A stretch of 64,000 nucleotides of DNA. It comes from DATMER01 sp963844885. Its GTDB lineage: Bacteria; Acidobacteriota; Thermoanaerobaculia; Multivoradales; UBA5704. The notes beneath the pieces were generated by a model that worked only from the letters and a program-made list of their open reading frames with translations, did not search any database and was not told the DNA's origin. Below are positions 57,510 to 64,000 of this stretch, piece after piece. Every line of letters begins with the position of its first letter. Within the stretch, counting starts at the first letter, position 1. The stretch lies in NCBI GenBank assembly GCA_963844885.1, contig CAWJQA010000019.1:87405-151404 (forward strand), given 5' to 3'. The position numbers were made by a program, and so were the translations under genes.

Positions 57510-58207
57510 ATAGGCCCGCCGCCCTCGCGGAGCCGGTGCTGACCCTCCTGGAGAAGCGCCTCGAGCACCACGAGCGGCACGAGGCGTTCCACGCCTCGAT
57601 GGAAGGACGCACTCGGGCGAGCGAACGCCATGCGCTCACGCCGAAGCCCCCCTGGCCCGAGTTGAGGTCACTTTGCGCCAAAGTCAACTCACTTTGCGCC
57701 AAAGGAGTCGACTTTGCGCCAAGGGAGTCGACCTTGCGCCAAAGTCAACTCACTTTGCGACAGAGAAGTCGACTTTGCGACACAGGAGTTTACTTTGCGA
57801 CAATCTGGACTCCTTTGTCGCAAGGTGAGCTCCTCTGGCGCAAAGTGGCGCGACGTTGTCGCGAGTCAAACTCCTTTGTCGCAAAGTCACCCCACCTTGC
57901 GACAAAGGAGTCGACTTTGCGACTGGGAAGCTTACTTTGCGCCAAAGGAGCTTACGTTGCGACAAAGAAACCGAAGTTGGCGCAAGGTGAACCCACGTTG
58001 CGACAAAGCAGCCCACCTTGTGACAGAGACGGAGAGTCTGCCGCAACGTGTCCTTGCGTTGCGTCAGATAGGGTTCCGCGGCGATCGGCAGGCTATCTTT
58101 GCCAGCCATCACCCTGTCGAGGACTTGACTACTGTTGGCGACGAAGTGTAGCCTTTGGCGAAGTTTTCGTAACAACTTCAGCGAGGTCGCCGAGGGAGGC
58201 CTACGCA
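57510..58207. other. Region without an assignable gene, mostly repeat array
   Basis: 57,510-57,650 continues an open frame beginning near GTG 57533 (LTLLEKRLEHHERHEAFHAS), which runs on into the repeat array and lacks family resemblance. 57,665-58,060 is the repeat array. 58,061-58,207 is the leader of the next gene with GAGGGAGG before its ATG. I see no RNA gene. Confidence 0.5.
57665..58060. repeat. Array of about 20 degenerate 20-21-bp palindromic units
   Basis: The motif CTTTGCG(C/A)CAAAG, whose CTTTG and CAAAG halves are inverted repeats, recurs about every 20-21 bp with linkers such as GAGTCGA or TCAACTCA. Roughly seven units run forward (57,665-57,800), a few are reversed (CTTTGTCGCAAAG, 57,810-57,895), then forward units resume to about 58,030 with growing divergence. 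All frames on both strands stay largely open, giving meaningless CAKVNSLCAKGVDFA-like peptides. It is too regular to be coding. It could be a multi-site protein-binding region or an expanding satellite. Confidence 0.8.
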
Positions 58208-59801
58208 ATGAGACCGAAGCTTCGGCTCCTCTTCTCGTCTCTGCTGCTCCTGCTGCGCTCGATTCAGGCGGCGGCCCAGATCGGGCCGGTCGGCGGCGAG
58301 CTCACCGTTGCTCAGGCGCCCGGGGTCTTCCATCGATCTCCCGCCGTCGCGGGCAGCGAGACGGGCGGCTTTGTGGTTGTCTGGCAGCGGTACGCGGGAG
58401 ACTCCGGCGGCTGGGATATCGCGGGCCGGGTCTACAACCGTGACGGTGTTCCTCTCGGCTCGGAATTCACCGTCAATACCACCACCGCCCGGATGCCAGC
58501 AGCGGCCCGCGGTCGCCGCCGACCGCGACGGCAACTTCGTCGCCGTCTGGGAGAGTGACGGTCAGGACGGCAGCGGCCGAGGCGTTTTCGCCCGGCGGTT
58601 CGCGAGCGACGGCAGCGCCCTGGGAGGGGAGATCCTCGTCAACCAGACCACCGCCGGAGATCAGATGGCGCCGGTGGTCGCCCGTCATTCGTCCGGCTCC
58701 TTCTTCGTCGCCTGGCAGAGCGAGGGCACGGCGCCGGACGGCGACGGCTGGGGTGTCTTCGCAAGGGGATTCGACGCCGCGGGCGTTCCGGCCTCCCAGG
58801 AGATCCTCGTCAACAGCACGGTCGCCGGAGGCCAGTCAGCACCGGCGGTCGCCTGGCTGCGCTCGCCCAGCCGCTATGCCGTGGTCTGGCAGAGCCAGGG
58901 TCAGGACGGCAGCGGCTCCGGCGTCTACCGCCGGACGTTCACGCTCGACGGCACGGCCCAGAGCGCCGAGCAGGCGGTGAGCACCACGGCGGCCGGCTCC
59001 GGATCGCACCCCTCGGTCACCGCGGACGCCTCGGGCAACTTCACCATAGCGTGGGAAGCTTCCGGCGGCCTGCGCGCGCGGCGCTTCAATGTTGCCAGCA
59101 ATCCTCTCGGCGGAGAGGTCGCGGTCGCCTCCGGGCCGCTGCCCGACGCGGGACGGCATCCGGCGGTCGCCGGAGCCTCGGGCGGTGACTTCGTGGTGGC
59201 CTGGGAGACCGGGACGGCCATCTACGCGCGGCTCTTCGACCACCGCCAGCTTCCGCGCGACCCGGAGCTTCTGGTGAGCACGGCGGCGACCGGAGCGCAG
59301 GCCGGCCGCCCCGCCATCGCCGCGTCCACGGTCAGCGACGGGGTCGTGACCTGGAGCGGCACGCCCTCCGAAGCCGCCGACAGCTCGGTGCTGGCCCAGC
59401 GCTATGCCATCCCCGGCCTGGACTTCCACACGCTCCCGCCTTGCCGGGTGATCGACACGCGCAACCCCCCGGGACCATTCGGCGGGCCGGCACTTCTCGC
59501 CGGCTCGGAACGGACGTTCACCATCGCCGCTTCGGCCTGCGGAGTGCCTGCCTCCGCGCGGGTGATCTCCCTGAACCTCACCGCCATCGACTCGACGACC
59601 AACGGCTACGTCGCGATCTATCCGGGCGATACGACCTTCCCGATGACCAGCTCGGTGAACTTCGCCGCGGGGCAGATCCGCGCCAACAACGCCGTCGCGG
59701 CCTTGTCGCGGGACGGGCTCGCAACGCTCACGGCCCTGGCCGGTCCATCCGCGGGGATGGAAGTCCACCTCGTGATCGATGTGAACGGCTACTTCGAGTA
59801 G
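58208..59801 (+). CDS. Secreted repeat protein with VIDTR-VNGYF C-terminal domain
   Basis: About 530 residues; one extra base near 58490. Signal peptide LRLLFSSLLLLLRSIQAAAQ. Repeated blocks with FVVVWQ/FVAVWES/FFVAWQS followed by GVFARRF or similar look like a beta-propeller of seven or so blades (58,330-59,400). The C-terminal 125 residues (LPPCRVIDTRNPPGPFGG ... VHLVIDVNGYFE) form a domain often seen at the ends of secreted proteins in Acidobacteriota and Actinobacteria, from memory. Probably surface-exposed; function unknown. The RHS gene follows after 14 bp. Confidence 0.7.
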
Positions 59802-59815
59802 CAGGCGGGAGACCC

Positions 59816-62800
59816 ATGATGCGACGGAACCTGACCACGTGCGTGCTGCTGGCGCTGGCTTCGCTTCCGCTCTCCGCTCAAGGTGTGAGGGATTGCGGAG
59901 ACACGTCCCTCGGCGCCTATCACTGGGTCGCCAGCGGACAGATCACCAAGGCCAACAACTGCCAGGGCTTCACCGGGTTCCGCTGCCATCCGGCCGAAAA
60001 CACGGCGTGGTCGCTGGAGAAGACGAATCCCACCTGTGATCCGGTCGCCGGGAGCTGCGGCGTGAAGATCCACGCCACCGCCACCATCCCGGGCTTGCGC
60101 GACATGATCACCGAAGACGGTCTTTTGGGCTCACTGACGCCTTGGGCGGAGTGGTATCCCTGCGCGGGCGCGGGCTGTGCGAAGGACATCGTCTGTGGCC
60201 TCGACGCCGCCGGTGGGCGCATCAATTACTACAACCTCGACACGTGGCTGGAAAGGGGGCTCTCCTGTTCCCAGGCGAAAAGCTTGATCCTTTCGGTCAA
60301 GATCCGCGTCTGTGCCTGCAGCGCCTGTGAAAACGATCAGATCTACAACAAGATCATCGACATTCCGCCGATCGACCTCGCGCAGGCCCTCGGTCGCCCC
60401 GTGCCGCTTCCCAATACCTGCTCCGAAGGGAGCGGCGGCGCCGGCGGCGCGGCCGGCACCTCCTGCCCCCTCTGCCAGCCCGTGGGAGGCGAGTCCGGCT
60501 GCTCGGTGCCGGTCGGCGGCGGCGGTCCGAGCTGTGAGCCCGCCTCGCTCGGCAAATCCCGGCTTCACTACGCGGCTGGAGGCGTCGGCGGCGACGGCCT
60601 GCCCGGCGCCACCGCCTGGCGCGCCGTGCTCGGCCGCTTCTGGTCGCACGACTATGGAGAGAGGATCGTCGTCGATCCCGACACCAGCCACGTCTGGCTC
60701 CTGACCCGGCACGGCAGCTTCCGTGAATTCTCCAACCTCGCCGCCGGCAGCGGCCTGCGGCTCTACCAGGGCCGGGCGCCTTCCGACGAATTCCGCAAGC
60801 TTTATTTCGACACCGCCACCGGCGGCTGGGAGCTTCAAAGCCTCGACGGCCGCAAGGACGTTTTCCGATCGGACGGCCAATGGCTCCGCACCGTCTTCGC
60901 CTCCGACCCCGGCCATCCCGTCCAGGGCACCTACAACGGATCGAACCAGCTCACCTCCGTCAGCTTCCCGGACGGCCGCGGCGACACGTTCACTTATTAT
61001 CCCGGCGGCAAGCTCGCCTCGATCACCGAGGTGCCCGTGGCGGAATCCGGGACGCTGCCGCGGACCTGGAGCTTCACCTGGTCGGGCGACGAGCTGACCT
61101 ACGCCACCCGCCCCGACGGCACCGCCTGGCAATTCTTCTATGATCCGACTCGCCCGGGTTACCTGACCCGGGTGGACCTCGTCTCGGGGCCGCTCGAAAG
61201 AGTGACGGCCGCTTTCGAATACCAGTCCGGCACGAACAACGTCGCGAAGAGTTGGCGGGGAGACCCGTCCTTCGACGGTCCCGCCGCCGTGGACAAAGTC
61301 TCCTACGCCTACACCAACCCGAGCCGGCCCACACAGACCGTCGCCACCCGCACCGTCTCGGCCACGTTCAACCAGGTGACCACCTACGTGCTCGGCCGCG
61401 ATCCGTCGAGCGGCAAACCGAAACCTGTTTCCATTCAGGGTTCTTGCCCGACTTGCGGCCTGTCGCCGACCACGGGCTTCGCCTACACCGGCAACCCGCT
61501 CCTGCCGACCTCCACGACCGACGCCAAAAGCACCCGCACCGACTTCACTTACGATGCGAACGGCCGGCTGCTGACCCGGACCGAAGCCGCGAACGTGCCC
61601 GCCCTCACCCGCACGACCATCTATACCTACGACGCCAATTTCCCCGGCCTGCTCACGCAGGTGGAGGTGCCGTCCACCTCCGGCGGCACCAACAAGCGCC
61701 GCACCGGTTCGGTCTACGACTCGACGACCGGCGTGATGACCACGCGCACGGTCGACGGTTTCGAATCCGGCGCCGCTCTGCCGGCCGGGTTCAAAACCAC
61801 GAGCTACACTCACAACGGCTCCGGCGAGACACTCACGATCGACCCGCCTGGGCACGGCACAGCCGACGTGACGACTTTTACGTACAGCCTGGCCGGCCGC
61901 AACGGTCACGTCGCCGACAGTCGCATCGATCCGCTGGTCGGGGACCACCACCTACGGTTACGACGGCTTCAACCGCCGCACCTCGGTGATCGATCCCAAC
62001 AACGTCGAAACCGTGACGGCCTACGACACCCTCAACCGAGTGACGGAAGTCCGCCAGAAGGGAGCGGTCCCGGCCGAGGATCTGGTAACCACTTACATCT
62101 ACTCGAAGGTTCGGGGGATCTCTTCTGCACCAAGTTTCCGGAGAGGAAACGGAATCGAGTACGCCTACGACGAAGCGGGCCGGCTGACCGCCGTCCTCCG
62201 TGGTACGGCCGTGGCAACGCCGAGCGCCACCACCTGCCTGGATGCGGCGCAGCCTCGGGAGCGGCTGGCCTACAAGCTCGACGGCACCGGAAACCGGACC
62301 GAAGAGAGCCGGGAACGCTGGAACGGATCGGCCTGGGAGAGCCGCTCGAAAACCACCTATGTGCGGACCTGCCACCTCGACAAGACCATTCAGGGAGACG
62401 GCAGCGCCACGCCGAGCGTGACCGAGTATTGCTACGATCTGAACGACAACCTGGAAAAGGTCTGGGACGCCAACCATTCCAAGGCCACATACCCCGATCC
62501 CACACAGCTCTACGCCTACGATGCCCTGAACCGGCTGACCACCCTCACCGCAGGCCCCACCACGGCCAACGCCGCGGCAACCAACTATACCTACGACGTC
62601 CAGGACCACCTCGCCTCGGTCACGGACGCCGAAGGAAACGCGACGACCTACACCTATAGCGACCGGGATCTGCTGACCCAGGAGGTCTCGCCCGTCAGCG
62701 GAACAACGGTCCACACCTACGACGAGCACGGCGAGCTCCTGACCACGACCGACGCCCGCGCCATCGTGACGACCCGGACCGTGGACGAGCTCGACCGGGT

Positions 62801-64000
62801 AAAAACGATCGACTATTCGGACGGCACGCCCGGAACGAGCTATGCTTACGACGTGGGAACCTTCGGCAAGGGCCGCCTCTCGTCGATCACGCGCTCGGGG
62901 CAAGCCGTCGCCTACGGTTACGACCGCTTCGGCCGCCTGATCCAGGATGGAGCGCTCGGCTACGGCTACGACGAGAACGGCAACCGGACGCGGCTGACCT
63001 ATCCGAACAACGTGGCCGCGGTTTACACCCACGACTTTGCCGATCGCGAGGCGACGCTGACCTACGAGCAGAGCGGCGGCGCAGCCGCCCGCGATCGTAA
63101 GCAGTGCCGCCTACGAGCCGTTCGGCCCGCTGACCAGCCTGAGCCTGGGCAACGGACTGACGAAACCAGGCTTTTCGACGCCCGCGACTTCCCGGACCGC
63201 ATCCAGGTGCCGGGCCGGTTCGATTGGGATTACACGGTCGATGCGGTCGGCAACCCGCTCCAGATTGCCGACCTGCTAGTACCGGCCCAGAGCCGCACGT
63301 ACGCCTATCAGGATTACCAGTACTCCCTGACCCAAGGCAATGGCCCCTGGGGGACGCGGAGTTGGACCTACGATCGGATCGGCAACCGGCTGACTGAGAC
63401 CCGCGGCGGCGTGACCGACACCTACGGCTATACCGGAGGCAACCCGAAGCTTCGACTATTACCCTCGGAGGAGGAGCCGGGACCAGTAGAACGCCTACCA
63501 CGGCGCGGAAGATCAGGTTCAGGACTCACGGCCCAACTCGGAGCTTCAGCTCGGTTACGACGCCGCGGGTCGGCTGACGCGCCTGGAAGAAGCGACGACG
63601 GAGACGGAATGATTCCTGCTTTATGATGGCCGGGGCTTTCTGCGGGAAGCCCGGCAGGATCTCGATCTCTGCTCGCCGATTGTGACACAGGCGACTTACA
63701 GCTCGGAGGGCGTGCTCGTCCACCGCGCCCACCGGAACGCGCTGACCCCGGCGGCCTCGGCGCTCGATGAGGCGTATGTTTTCTACTTTGCTGGTCGGCC
63801 CGTGGCGCTCCTTGAAGGCATTGTCCCTGCGACGCTGACGCGGAAGTATCTGACGGCGGATCACCTTGGCACGCCGGTGCTTGCTACGAGCGGCGCTGCG
63901 GCGACGCTCTGGGCGGGCGGTTTCGAGCCCTTTGGAGCGGACTGGAGCGGGGGCAGGGGGCGGCGGCGTTTTTCTCAGGTTTCCGGGGCAGTGGGAGGAT
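59816..64000 (+). CDS. Second RHS/YD-repeat protein, C-terminus beyond the window
   Basis: Over 1,390 residues. Signal peptide NLTTCVLLALASLPLSAQG; a cysteine-rich N-terminal domain of 230 residues (VRVCACSACENDQ, CPLCQPVGGESGC); then YD repeats to the end of the window (YDANGRLLTRTE, YDALNRLTTL, YDRFGRLIQDG). Near the edge YLTADHLGTPVLAT and, after a frameshift, a RFPGQWED-like core motif show that the toxin tip lies just outside. Frame breaks near 61936, 63087 (wobble type), 63450 and 63610. The start has a modest GGCGGGAGA site. Not closely similar to the first RHS protein outside the repeats. Confidence 0.82.

Noticed and set aside
57536..58558. Open frame through the CTTTGCGxCAAAG array as a repeat protein
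   Set aside because: Several frames on both strands are open through the array, no start signal is convincing, and the frame overlaps the signal peptide of the next gene.

Overview
The window is GC-rich bacterial chromosome. Its gene content points to an environmental Acidobacteriota, perhaps a Thermoanaerobaculia-like lineage. The clues are a propeller-type hybrid histidine kinase, giant secreted proteins built from carboxypeptidase-regulatory-like repeats, secreted proteins ending in a VIDTR...VNGYF-type domain, two RHS/YD-repeat proteins, and single-copy housekeeping genes (secA, guaB, comM) of ordinary bacterial type. The taxonomy is inferred from gene content only; no search was run.

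Layout. 1-860: a partial minus-strand gene, a 33-residue basic microprotein with a perfect ribosome binding site, and several short repeats. 857-11,086: an RHS polymorphic-toxin locus. It holds a very long RHS protein whose shell is interrupted by carboxypeptidase-regulatory and Ig-like domains, an AT-rich C-terminal toxin tip, an overlapping membrane immunity candidate, then a decayed second tip, a broken second small membrane protein and a rearranged fragment of the RHS gene. 11,083-16,804 (minus): a membrane protein, two tandem phospholipase-D/cardiolipin-synthase paralogues (the second lacking catalytic residues), an endonuclease/exonuclease/phosphatase-family protein and a secreted cupredoxin. 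16,881-24,538: CorA, a lipoprotein, and a TetR-controlled operon for a three-subunit molybdenum hydroxylase of the 4-hydroxybenzoyl-CoA reductase type, followed by a nucleotidyltransferase pair. 24,650-33,263 (minus): two giant secreted paralogues separated by tandem repeats. 33,476-48,839: cell-surface style genes, namely two B12-type radical SAM proteins, three glycosyltransferases, three sulfotransferases, a PIG-L deacetylase, a monohaem cytochrome and a hybrid sensor kinase. 48,894-57,509: comM, a wrecked PIN/antitoxin pair, an M23 peptidase, secA, guaB and a metallo-beta-lactamase-fold protein. 57,510-64,000: a 20-21-bp palindromic repeat array, a secreted protein, and a second RHS protein that runs off the window.

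A technical signature crosses the whole window. Many conserved genes are broken by single extra bases lying just after the third base of a codon, and the extra base is usually the alternative synonymous wobble base. This holds for genes on both strands, so the damage follows the reading frame. It looks like two co-existing strains merged in the consensus rather than real pseudogenes. I therefore annotate such genes as single loci with frameshifts.

The most biologically interesting part is 9.3-11.1 kb, where an active-looking toxin/immunity pair sits directly in front of the debris of an earlier pair.
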